DNA from: Collybia mongolica
Lineage: Eukaryota > Basidiomycota > Agaricomycetes > Agaricales > Clitocybaceae
Direction of reading: 5' to 3'
Length of the DNA: 64,000 nucleotides
NCBI GenBank assembly: GCA_013420905.1
Contig: JAAXNY010000015.1
Span: 186,001-250,000, forward strand
Under the pieces are notes generated by a model. That model worked only from the letters and a program-made list of their open reading frames with translations. It did no database searches and had not been told where the DNA came from. This document shows, in pieces, positions 1 to 10,862 of this stretch (position 1 is its first letter; each line of letters starts with the position of its first letter). Position numbers and translations under genes: made by a program.

Positions 1-330
1 CATGGCCAACGGACACATGGCCAACGGACACATGGCCAACGGACACATGGCCAACGGACACATGGCCAACGGACACATGGCCAACGGACACATGGCCAAC
101 GGACACATGGCCAACGGACACATGGCCAACGGACACATGGCCAACAGACATACGGCACACGGCCACATGGCACATGGCCAACGGACATAGGCACGGATGG
201 TGTATATACTCATAAATGTTATACATATTCCTAGCCAGACAGCCAATGGACAGACGGCACACGGACCGACGGCCAACGGACAGACGGCAGATGGCCAACG
301 GACATGGCCAGTAGCCATTGGACATACAGC
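1..330. repeat. Left terminal block of the KDZ element: minisatellite - core - minisatellite
   Basis: Positions 1-150 are ten head-to-tail 15-bp units (catggccaacggaca), nearly perfect, followed by degenerate units to about 190. A unique core follows (about 197-250, with aaatgttatacatattccta and gccagacagcc), then more degenerate units (ggacagacgg type) to about 330. The same three-part structure occurs in reverse complement at 14,570-15,050. The open frames here only translate the 15-mer and are not genes. Confidence 0.9.
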
Positions 331-444
331 CATTAGTATTGAGGTTCATATTTTCATCTTTAAGGACCAACAAAATACATAAATAATGTAAAGATTGGTA
401 GGCAAAGAGGATAGATATACTAGGCTACAAAGACAAGGATTGGC

Positions 445-2548
445 TCATTCAAAACCAGTGGATGAAAGCCAGTCATCAGTAACAAATGGAAAGGACTCAG
501 CATTGAATGGACCTGAAACTACAAGAGTTCCTGCTGCACCTGCACTGCCCTCATCATCTGATGATATCAGGGCAATGTCTGTCCTGGCTATGGCTGGCCC
601 ACTGTAGTCCGTACCCTCATCATCTGACGATATCAGGGCAACATCCTCCTGAGTGAAGTCAGCACTACCTTCTTCCCCACTGTAGTCCGTACCACCCTCA
701 TCATCTGACGATATCAGGACAATGTCCGCCTGAGTGAAGTCAGCACTACCTTCTTCATCAGACGATATCAAGGCAATGTCTGCCCCGGCTATGGGCCCAT
801 CGGAGTCCATACTACCCTCATCTGAAGATATCAGAGCAATGTCTGCCTGGGCAGAGCAGGCACTGCCTTCATCATCGGATGATATCACGGCAATGGCCCC
901 TTTAGCTATGTCCAGTGAAGTGGAGTCTGTAGTACCTGCATCAGTCAATGATACCTTGTTCATGGCCGCCCTGGCCAATGATGTTGTGGCCATGTCAGCA
1001 TTTTTGCTCAATGTGAACGTGCCACTATGTGAAGATATCAAATTAATGTCAGCGGCTTCCGAGACAGCGGCATGTCCGTGCAATTGGCCGTCGGATTGGC
1101 GGCCAGCAGGTGAGCAAAGAGATGGCACTGCTGGCGCTGGCCAGATGCGACCAAATAGAGACTTGGGGGTGAAAGGGCTACCGTGCTCAGCTGATCCCAT
1201 AGCTTGGATGTTGGAGGCAGATGGTGGGGTGCTAACTGCTGAACGGCCAGAAGTGGCCGGGCTGGGCCGCCGGCCACGCGGAACGGCCTTCCTTCTATCA
1301 CCAGCATTGTCACCATCTACAATGATGGAGGCTGGTACCTGTGGCCCCTCTTCACGTGCCCCAGGAGTGTGCACTGGGAGCTGTCCAGATGGAATCTTGC
1401 CTGTGTGGCCCAATTTCCCAAACCTCAAAGGCCAGAGAGAGAAGTGAGCTGGTATTTCATTGGGTGGTAACTCTGGTGGATGCCGAATATCCTCACTAAG
1501 TTCACCAAAGCGCATGTCATTAGGAAGTGTTTCATCGGCCTTGGAATAACTGCCACTTTCTGCACTAGAGACCAGGCTACCATCATAGCTGGAATGTGGT
1601 CCTTCAAGGTTGTGATCAGTGGGCCGTACCAGCCCCCGGACATCTTCAACAGACAGACTAACACCAGCAGTCCACTTCAGGAGGGGCGCCTCCTCTAGCT
1701 GGTGTTGTTCAGCACAGGCTGTATCTGCGATAGTTGTGCTGAGTGTAGGCCGTTGCTGCATTGGCAAAGGGTTGTCCTGGAAGTTGGATTCAGTCTCTTT
1801 CCGAACAGCGGCTTCAAAGAGCTCATTGAAGCCAGAAGCTCGGCGTATGGTGAGCCTATTGTGTGCATGTTGTGATATTAAATGAGCATCAATCCGATGC
1901 AGTAGACCACGGACATAAAGGTCTGCAGGTGGGCCAATTGGCCGGCGATTGGCCGTGTCCAGCCAGGTAAAGGCGGATTGTGAGGCAGATGGGACATATC
2001 TAGGCCGGTATTTTGTATCAAACCGGAGTGCCTCAGTGATTGTTGTCTTATTGATGTAGCGAGATTCAGATGCTACTTTTGCCTGGCCTTCCCACCAAGA
2101 TAGCCAATATTTTGCAATGATCCTTGTGGGATCATTGTATTCAGTGCTGGCATCAAGTAATAGTTTGAAATTTTCTGAGTACTCAAAAACAGTTTGATTT
2201 CGGGATGTGAGGGACTGAGCAGCAGCAAGTGATCGTACAAGGACTGGGATGATTAGGGTGTGGCCGGTGGCCGTAGCTGATCCGATACATGCCAGAACAA
2301 AATCCTAAAGTTCCCATGAGATTTGAGTAGCTGAGTGCAATATGACTGCCACATACCAATTCCTTGAAAAGATTTACCTGCAATGCTTGCTGGGCAGCAC
2401 TGGAGGCCTGGGCAATAGCAGGTAAAGCCGCCCGGAACCATGATTCACAATAGAAAACAATAGCTTGTAAATCATCCTGTTTATCAATTGGATCACCTGT
2501 ATTGTGAGTTGCTAGGGGGTCAAACAATGTAAAGAAGGATTTGGGCAT
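445..2548 (-). CDS. KDZ cargo protein with seven SIM-like repeats
   Basis: Two exons, 2548-2357 and 2304-445, joined by a 52-nt GTATGT...TTTAG intron (an alternative GTAAAT donor at 2377 also keeps frame), give about 683 aa. The first ~240 residues are a non-repetitive, mostly helical-looking domain that I do not recognise (it contains YWLSWWEGQAK and RPRYVPSASQSAFTWL). The C-terminal half is low complexity and carries seven copies of a hydrophobic-acidic motif: DINLISSHSG, then IAVISSDDEG, IALISSDEGS, IALISSDEEG, IVLISSDDEG, VALISSDDEG and IALISSDDEG. The pattern [IV]-x-[LV]-I-S-S-D-[DE]-E matches SUMO-interaction motifs with adjacent acidic/CK2-type serines. No RING or catalytic domain is seen. 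The frame is open throughout. Function is unknown; SUMO binding is inference. Confidence 0.7.
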
Positions 2549-2639
2549 TATGGGATAGAATCAGTGCACAATGATAAGGAGAGTTTATCAAAAAGTGATC
2601 AATGAAAATTAATTATTGAACGGGCAGGTCGCTTATGTA

Positions 2640-2880
2640 TGCATCACATGACCAATGGAATAGCCGGATTGACGGCCCCAAACTGCCATGGGATGGCCAC
2701 AGTCCCAACCTGGTGGCCTAAAGCTTCTGTGCAGCAGCCATAGTCGCAACCCGGTGGCCTAAACGTTTCATTGGGCGGCCACTGTGCTCATGTAAACCAT
2801 CTTCTGCTCCATCACATGATCAATGGAAAGGCTGGATTGACGGCCTGAAACTGCCATTGTGCGGCCACAGCCATGGCCCG
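2640..2880. repeat. Imperfect direct duplication at the 3' end of the transposase gene
   Basis: The stretch at about 2640-2705 (catcacatgaccaatggaat...gccggattgacggcc...ggccacag) is repeated with changes at about 2810-2872, where it encodes the last residues and stop of the transposase. Roughly 65 bp is duplicated with an offset of 170 bp. The 2550-2810 gap between the two minus-strand genes otherwise shows no gene. Confidence 0.6.
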
Positions 2881-3335
2881 CCAGGTGGCCGCTTTCCACG
2901 CAGCATAGGAGCGTGCACCCAGCAAATTATTGGTATCCACCTCTCTTTCATTCCACACATTGATTTGCCAATGGTAATATTGGACAGTCCATTCCATCTC
3001 ATAACCAACTAGAATAGCTTCTTCATTCCATCGCAGCTTGTGTCCACAGGCACAAATCCAGTGTACACAATTAACTAAATCAGTGTTAGAGATCCATAAA
3101 GGTCATGAAAGAAGTATGCTCACATTCAAGCAGTGAATCTGAGTCCCCATTACGTGGATTATGTCCTTGCCAAATCCATGATAACCTCAATGTTGTTGAC
3201 CCAGGTCTATTAGGGTCCAGAATGGCAGTGCTGCTTTTCAAATCATCCTTGAGCAGCACTTGAAATTGTTGAAGGGTAGCGGCATCGGCACCAAGCCAGA
3301 CAATGGCCGATCGGCACTGGGTATAGGCACGGCAG

Positions 3336-4600
3336 TTGGTGGAAAGGAGTCATGTCTGCTCCCGTGTGCTCCAGGCCTCACACGCCTTTCGACGCCTCAT
3401 TGATGGGAACCACAAATTCTCTGTCGAGACCCTAAATGCCCGCAACCCAAGCCGTAGGCTCGGTAAACTAGTATCACCCATCGTAGAGGCCTGGTCTAAC
3501 CTTGGCCTCTCTTCCCTGGATCTGGACCCTGTCCACCCACTCAACCAACCAGGCATGCGCCCCAAGGACCTGTTCCCTGGTCGCATTGTCTATGACATTG
3601 TCACCCCCCCACCTAAGGGCAGTGATCACTGCAAGGAATTCATGAAAGACCGCACCACATTGCTGAAGAGTGCTGTTGATGAGGCCTCTCATTCCCCATG
3701 GAGCATCTGCATTATCACTGATGCATCCACCCCCCCTCCTCCCATGCAGTCAGTCGCGGTGTACCACGTCTGGCACGATGGAGACTTATATGAGGACTGG
3801 TTTGCTACCGGCCTATCTACGTCTGATGACGCCGAGCTGTGAGTGATTGCGGAAGGCGCCCAACAGGCAGCTGACATTGGACTAGAGGACATCCATGATG
3901 TCCATATCTTCTCCGACTCCATCAACGCCCTCAGGCGTTCCCTCGATGCGTCGCACCACTCAGGTCAAGCATCAGCCCTCAAAGTGTGCGATGTGCTGCT
4001 GCCTTGGCTGCAGCTCCGTGCCATCCACAAGGTTCACCCCCACCATATTACAAGTGGTGTGGAGATTGAAGACCACCAACTGGCACACATCAGCGCCGTC
4101 TCAACTCGTGTTGAGGCAGGTGGAGCGCCAGTTATATCTGCTGACTTTGCATGACGCGAAGCAGTTACACGCATGCTTGACGGCTGGAAGTCTCTCTTCC
4201 AGTCCAAGAAGTACATTGGCTCCAATTTCCTGATGCTCTATGCAAAAAAGGACACCCCGCTCACTCCGACCCATGTAAACAATGGGCCGTGGATGTGCAA
4301 GACTGGTCACAGCCATGCTCTGAATGCCCGCTTGGTGTGATGCATCACCGGACACGCTCCAATTGGGGCGTTCTGATCGCGATTCTTCAAGGAAGAATCT
4401 GTCTCCTGTAGGTGCGGTGCTCCCTTGGAAACCGTACAACATGTCCTATTTGACTGTCCATGACACGGATGGGAAGACAAGCCCAGCCGCCAGCTGCGCT
4501 ATGTGTGGCTGGTTGAATTCCTCTCGGAGAACGAAAGCGCTTTCGCGTTCAATGTTCCCTAGTCCTAAACAGGCCAGGGGCAGTACTCAGTGTTCTAAAT
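3336..4600 (+). pseudogene. LINE ORF2 C-terminal part: RNase H domain and zinc knuckle
   Basis: The RNase H fold is readable from about 3700: IITDAS supplies the first catalytic Asp, the segment DDAEL*VIAEGAQQA the Glu region, and HIFSDSINALRR the next Asp. A TGA at 3840-3842 interrupts the frame between AEL and VIAEG, so the domain is broken. Further downstream the frame shifts, and a CRCGAPLETVQHVLFDCP-type cysteine/histidine knuckle typical of fungal LINE C-termini can be read near 4410-4460. The endonuclease and reverse transcriptase are missing because of 5' truncation. Confidence 0.8.
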
Positions 4601-4905
4601 GACGGCTATAGGGTGCTCCCTGCCAGAACATGCGAACCTGGATAATCGGTGGACTTGAAGCCACCACCTGCTGCGGAGCGCCGCAGCAGGGGGCCCACCC
4701 CCTGGTGTAGATTGGCCCTTCCGGCCTGTGTACAACGAGCTCTGGCTCCATTCGCTAGTCTGACCCCGGTCGGGCGAGCACCCTAGCCCTGCAGCGCTTT
4801 GTCTCCTGCCCCCCCTCTCCCCCCTTTCCCAATTACTACTTGTAGTGACCAGCACATGTATTATGTACAGTTGGTATATAAAACGTTGAACAAAAAAAAA
4901 GAAAA
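3337..4905 (+). mobile_element. 5'-truncated non-LTR retrotransposon (LINE) insertion
   Basis: The insert is flanked by a perfect 15-bp direct repeat, TATAGGCACGGCAGT, at 3322-3336 and 4906-4920, and ends in an A-rich tail (4891-4904). This is the classic signature of target-primed reverse transcription. Removing the insert plus one repeat restores the KDZ reading frame (...SYCRAYTQCRSAIVW...). The inserted piece contains the RNase H end of a LINE polyprotein and a GC-rich 3' untranslated region (about 4610-4890). Confidence 0.93.
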
Positions 4906-7189
4906 TATAGGCACGGCAGTAAGATGCAATCTCGTTGTTAAGCATTGAAATTTGCTTTCTAGACTGTGTTGTGATGGATTTTTGTGGTGCCGCTTGCATG
5001 ACATGTGAGTACTGAAATGATTTATCTGCAATTGCAGCATGCAGGGCCGACAAATGCTGGTTGGCCAACTCTTTTTGTTGCTGAAGTTCCAATGCACAGT
5101 ACAAATGGCCATGTGGCAGACTTGTTGATGGCATGGATAGCACCCTTTCTTCTGGTGGTATTATAGCAGGCTCATCTAGGCCATTATCCGTGCCTGCTGG
5201 CGGGTTGGGATCCATATGGTCCACATCTGCACTGTCAATATTCTCGAAGTAACCCAGCATGTCACTGTCTTCATATGGGTGTAGATTGTGAGAGCCAATG
5301 CAAACTTCTTCTTTGAGTGCATCTAAATTTTCCATCAATGCTGTTAAGAGATGCCAAAGCTGTTCCACCTCCTGCCAATCCTCCTCCCATGGGTCTTTCC
5401 GGAGGCGGCAAACCCGTTCTTGCAAATCAAGCCTGTTATTGCAATGAGTGTATTATTTTTGTGAAGCAAACTCTCCACTCACTGCTGTGCTTCAACACTA
5501 AGTGCTAGCTGTATCCACTTGTCTGCCTGGCTGGTGACAGATTGCAATCCGATGGTGGCCACATCCGATTCCGAGCCTAGGTTGACTTTCCGTGTTGCAA
5601 GAATATCCATCATGGCTGGATTGAAACAATGCTGTTCCTCGGCCCTTGCAATTTCCTGTTCCCATTTTGAATCTGTGACATGATCATCCATCATTTCTGC
5701 CCGATGTGCCAGTGTTGCTGTTCGCATTGCTGGTGAAACGGCATTCAGCCCTGCCCATAATGACTCTAGTATTTTGCCTGCAACCATTCCAGCTCCCTTT
5801 ATAAATGAGGTTGCATACTGGAAAAAACATTGTTCCTTGTGTCCATGAACATGGAATAAGCCAATGGCTGGGTCAATTTCCATTCCGGCCAGCAGCAGGT
5901 TACCAATCCGCCAGTATAAATGGACCCAATATTGGCACACAATGTCATATATGAATGTCACCCCTTGATCTGGATCAATTTTCAAGATTTTGAGAGCTGT
6001 CAGGAAGGACCAATCAACATTCTTTTGCTGTTCACCTTTGTATAGGTTAGCAATACTGTTTGGCACAAAACATCCATGGCGGGCACATGCAATGGCCACA
6101 ATTCCTGTAATATCACAAGCTTTGGATGAAAGGAGTGCCTGTTCAACAGCTCGAAACCTGTTTTCACATGGTGCTTTCTGTCCATTTGCCACATTCAGCC
6201 ACTAGTCTTTGCAGATATTTGGAGGGCTTACTGTTTGACGTTCCTTGGCTGAATGTAAAAAATTGTTGTAAGATTCTGTCTTTGCCATCATCCCCCCACC
6301 CTCTGATAACCATACATCCTTTGCATTGCCCTTCTGCCGCACATGGTCAGCCTTAAAGTTGCCATCGGCAGTGAGGGAGGGCCGATAGACCCAACTGGAT
6401 CAATTTAGACAATGAGACAAGATGCATTTATCAATGTTTATATATCTTACCGGTTCTCATCCATTTTCCAATCTTCAGGAAGATTAATTCCAGGTTGTGG
6501 GCAGGTAGGACAAAATATGGCCATTTCACCTGGTGCCGGATTCTTCGGATCAGCCTTTCCATGGCTGAATCCGGCCCACTTCAACTTCTTCATCCACCGC
6601 CAAATACGAGAAAGCCTTCGCAGCTCATGATATAAATTGGGTACCATTGATGGTGCCATAGGTAGAGTATAGCATCTGAGGAGCTGAAAATATTGATATG
6701 CTGAAGCCTTCAACTCAAGGCTGCATAACTGGAAATTATCGAGCACAGCCAGAGTAAATACAGATCGGATTGTGTCAAAAGTTGTTGGCATCAAACCAGA
6801 GAACACAAGGTCCATTGGCAGGCAGCCTGGTCCTTGGCAAGAGCAGCATACGAGTGCCAGATGATGAATTCCATTTGTATGAACCACACGAATATATGGA
6901 TTGTTCAAAGCATCATGCTGTGGTGGCCGTTTGGCCAGTGGAGCTGATGTCGGATTGGCCGTCTGTCTTTCATTTGATGGCCGTGTTGTTTGACTCTGTT
7001 CATTGGGCTGCAGTGGGATGGAAGGCAAGAAGAAATCCAGTACCTCCTCAGGAATGGGTTCGTCATCATCCTCCTCAAGTATGGCATCTTTGTCTGCATC
7101 ATCAGTGTTGACACCACTTTCTTGCCATGATAAGAACTCTGTCCAAACTGGATCATCCAATTCAGTGGCTGTTGTAGGAGCCGAACTGG

Positions 7190-7375
7190 ATTGACTTGGT
7201 GCAACGGATTGACTCGGCATAACGGATTGGCTTGGCACAACAGATTGACTTGGCACAACAGATTGACTCGGCATAACGGATTGGCTCGGCACAACAGATT
7301 GACTCGGCATATTGGATTGACTCGGCATAACGGATTGACTTGCCTCATCGGATTGACTGGCCACAATGGAATGAT
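7190..7375 (-). repeat. 18-bp coding minisatellite in the transposase (PSQSV[VM])
   Basis: About ten 18-bp units encode a six-residue repeat, PSQSVV/PSQSVM, with fading copies at the edges (ASQSDE, PSQSNM, PSQSSS). It lies between the N-terminal cysteine cluster and the CxC2 region, in what is probably a disordered linker. The unit length is a multiple of three, so copy number can change without breaking the frame. Confidence 0.85.
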
Positions 7376-8441
7376 TGGCCATCGGCATGGCCAAGGTGCT
7401 AACACTGTCCCCACATAACCTTTGTTGCTCTGCAGTATCAGCAGCTTCCTCAAGTCTGTCCAGCATTTCCAGCTGTCTTCTAAGGCTATCACATATTTCA
7501 GGGCCCTTCATATGTCCCACCAACATGTACCCGCCGGCCTCCCAAAGTGAGGCATCCCGGAAATATGTCCCCGTCCAATATTGAACTCAATGCAAAGGGT
7601 TTTCTTTATGGCGCTGCCGGAAGCACCCACGACACATTATTTTCCTCTGATCACAGTCGTGACAATGCCATTGAGCATGCCGTTTGGCACACACATTGCA
7701 TGGCCCTTCTGGCAAAGATTCATGTGCAAGCAATGCTTGCAACATGTCTTCCCACTGTTTGGCTTGTTGTAATAGGTAGAATGCTTGGTTCTGCCAGGTA
7801 TCAGAGGGTGGCAACTCCTTAAATCACACTCCTACCTTCACCTCTGCTGCTGGTGGCATTGAATGGCTATCCTCTGGATTGTTTTCATAGGAAACACCAC
7901 TGGAAAAAGCTTCAGGTATGTTTCCAACCTGATATATATCTGAATCCCCTCCATGATGTATTTCAGGTCGCAGTGGTACCTGCACCTTTTTTTCGGTAAT
8001 GCCTCTCTTGGATTTGACCTGTACATGTTCCAGAGTGACAACATCTACTGCAAGGTCATCATCTTCATGCAGGGCATTTTTCTTGGTACGTCTCTTTTTT
8101 GCAGGTGGATAGGACATTTGAATCCAAAGGAATCCCCCATGAGGGATGTTCTATATATTTGACGGGATAATCTTGTTCATCAATCTGGGATGATCAGAGC
8201 CCATAATCCAAACCGGTCTGGGACTAGTTAGTTGATCATGGGGCACCATCATATCATTGATTAGCAGATGATCTTTTGATCATCACCACATGTTATCTTT
8301 TCTTTTTTTGGAATGGCATTGAATGGGTCTCCTGACCATCCTGGCCATGTGGAGTGCTGCTTAAATACAAATTCATCATGGAGCCCATCTGGTATTTCTT
8401 TATCTAGCACTTCCATTCTATTTTCCTGATCAATCTCAACA

Positions 8442-10752
8442 ATGGCAATGTCACCCTGTAAAGCACGTAAAGATTCCTTATACACAGCTGAGGAACGCCA
8501 GGTGCTTGATGGATTTAAGGACCAGTACTTCTTGCAAGTAGACAAAGCAGGTAGAGCAAATGTCCTAAGGTCTCAGATCTTACCAGCCATGTTCAATTTT
8601 TGGGAAACACGTGGCAAGTTAGTCAGTGATGCAGATGATAGGGTAATGCAAGCAAGGGTAATGTCAAGGCATTTATCAAGCATTATCAATGCTAACAATG
8701 AACATAGAGCCTTGCAACTTGGATTTCAAACAATTGGCAAACAAAATCAAATTTTACATTGCCAAACCCAACAATCAATGTCAAGCGATTGGATATGGTT
8801 TGGAGGCTCCATTGGGAAGAAGTTTGCAAGGAGGTCAAGGAAATGCTTGGATTGGAAGGTGAACTAAGTGCCGAGCAAGTGTTTCAGAATTGAACCAGGG
8901 CAGCAAAGGCAGTGTATGAAAGGATGGATGAAGAGGAACGTAACCATGTTTGGGACAAAATCAAAGAGGTGAAGATGGAGGGCTATGATGCTGTGAAACA
9001 AAGCGAGTGAGTACTGTTTGCCATCAATTTTGGCCCATCCGTGCCAATCCGAGACGGCCATGTTGAATCCGTCTCGGCACATCGGAGCCAATCCGAGACG
9101 GCCTCGGCAAGCGGATGAGATGGCCATTTCCAATCTGTCACCACTTCGGCCCATCTGAGCCAAGGCACACGGCCAATCCACATCAGGTTCAGAATGTATA
9201 TTTGCTCTTTCTCACCTGTTGTCTAGATTGGCCAGGAAAAAGGGAGACAAGTGGGTCCAGCAATGGGCATCAGAGAGATACCTAGAAATGGGAATGTTGA
9301 CTCTTACTTTCATGGCCTACCGGACTACAGATGGAAAATTCATTGTTGATGTGTAGGTGAAGTCCACATGTCAGTCACCTTTCACTAACTAGTAGCAACA
9401 AGGAATGACCAAATGGCCTTGGAGGTGGGTGTAGATCATCCAACATTTGTGGAGGTGGAGAAGGACCTTGTTACACAATTGAAACGCAAATTGATGGACT
9501 ATGTCAAAACACTTCGCATGCGGGAAAAGTCTGGTGGTGGGTCAAACATTGAACCTACCCCATCTGAATTGGAAATCAAAGTGCCAAACACCTTCCTGGA
9601 GTTGCCACCCATAACCAATTCAACAGTACTCAAAAAAATTACAACTCACTGATCTGCTACGGCGCTACTGGAGCTATCACTACAGTGCGTAATATTCAAC
9701 AGAAGCTGGATATTAAACTCCACCTATTATTCACAGAACTTGCCACCAATAATCGTACCACACATGTCCCCTACCAACAACTTGCATTAAGTCCAGAGTT
9801 GTTTATTGCTGAGGAGTATTTGCCAGCAGGTGCAAAAATCAATGATCCACAAAACATGAGAAAGCAACAAATTATTGAAGTTTTAGAACATATATATCAA
9901 CGCCAAGTACAGTTTGGTGCCGCCAGAGCATTCCGGTTTTCAAATGTTGAACATGGAGGCTTACATTTAGAGGCTGAGTATCCAGATGCATGCCCTACTT
10001 CCTTGAGAGGAAAGGGACAGAAAAAGCCATTAAATTGCAGGAAGTCTGGGAAGAAGAAGGAGGTTCTAACAAAGCCCATCAATCAGGTGGCCACAGATAC
10101 GGTGGCCATACATCCGGCGGCCACTGTACCCAATCCAGCAGCCATACATCCAGCGGCTACCGTACCCAATCCAGCAGCCATGGTGGGCAAGAGTTATTTC
10201 TTCCATGAAGGAATCCCTATCAATGGTCCAAATGATGGAGAACCCCTGTACTTTATATCCAACCCAACCCCCCCATATCCTGGCACTACAGCTCCTGTAA
10301 TTCAGCATGTGGCTGTGGGTCCGGCCAATCAGGTATCTACACCTGAGGCATTGCCAGAGAACATTCCGATTGACCCTATGTTACTTGAAGCACAAGGAGG
10401 CATGGGGTCTCAGCTATCTCCTTTGGCCAGTCAGCCTCAGCCAACCTTCCCAGAACCACAGGCACAGTTAGTCAGTCAGCCTCCTTCGGCCAATGTAGCT
10501 GGGGCCAACCCGCCTCGGCCACCCTTACCAGAACCACCATCACAGTCAGTCAGTCGGCCTTTGCCAGCATCAATTCTAGTCAATATACCCGAGGTGGATA
10601 AGCGTCCCACCCATCAGCCTCATGTGATGCCTTCCAAGAAGAAATCATTGCCACGGAGGGTGATTAATTCAGATGCACTAGCCATTCAAGAGGCAATGAA
10701 ATATACATCTCTGCCCAGGAGGCAAAGGCAAAAGAAAACAAGAGTAGACTGA
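8442..10752 (+). pseudogene. KDZ cargo gene with W-x3-NNW motif, probably broken
   Basis: Five exons can be joined through introns at 8658-8707, 9007-9226, 9353-9402 and 9685-9736. The N-terminal part reads SLYTAEERQVLDGFKDQYF, ILPAMFNFWETRGKL and then SLATWISNNWQ. This arrangement resembles hypothetical proteins I know from other agaricomycete mobile regions. The middle contains LTDLLRRYWSYHY joined to KLATNNRTTHVPYQQLAL, the end is proline-rich, and the C-terminus is basic (PRRQRQKKTRVD), suggesting a nuclear location. Two defects are visible: a TGA at 8891-8893 where Arg is expected (FQN*TRAAK), and a +1 shift in the A7 run at 9632-9638. The second intron is unusually long (220 nt) and holds repeated gagacggcc units. 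Function unknown. Confidence 0.65.
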
Positions 10753-10862
10753 TAGATTAAATTAGCACCAATATGTAGTACATAACAAGATGTGGCTATC
10801 TACAGAAGATGATAATTCTAAACACATGCAAGATTGTTTGTACTCTAAGCCCAAGAAAAATC

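Larger units (their letters stand above)
2812..8117 (-). pseudogene. CxC2-KDZ transposase, interrupted by a LINE and stop codons
   Basis: The gene starts at 8117 with a basic NLS-like stretch (PPAKKRRTKK). A cysteine cluster follows (GPCNVCAKRHAQWHCHDC, then MCRGCF..RH), then WTGTYFRDASLWEAGGY and the CxC2 region ending CPTCPQPG. The KDZ core has the hallmarks YRPSLTADGNF, TGIVAIACARHGCF, YDIVCQYW, HVHGHKEQC and ESLWAGLN. The C-terminus (NCVHWICACGHKLRWNEEA, ending near 2812) lies beyond a LINE inserted at 3337-4905. Introns are supported at 6395-6450, 5433-5482 and 3075-3123. In-frame stops occur at 7824-7826 (TGA), 7587-7589 (TGA) and 6202-6204 (TAG; a 30-nt micro-intron there is a less likely alternative). 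Intact relatives cut and paste the element; this copy cannot make a full protein. Confidence 0.88.

Noticed and set aside
1..190. Regular 15-bp repeats that could be mistaken for a CRISPR array or a repetitive peptide gene (MANGH repeats)
   Set aside because: Units are head-to-tail without spacers and recur inverted at the other end of the transposon; the open frame only reflects a unit length divisible by three. Fungal nuclear DNA has no CRISPR.
734..1447. Long plus-strand frame opposite the SIM-repeat gene
   Set aside because: It is the antisense reading of the repeats; the minus-strand gene continues through a good intron to a clear start, while this frame has no such context.
6202..6204. 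A 30-nt intron in the KDZ gene to avoid the TAG stop
   Set aside because: GTAAGC...CTAG is a possible pair, but 30 nt is shorter than every other intron seen here (46 nt or more), so a nonsense mutation is more likely. Not fully excluded.
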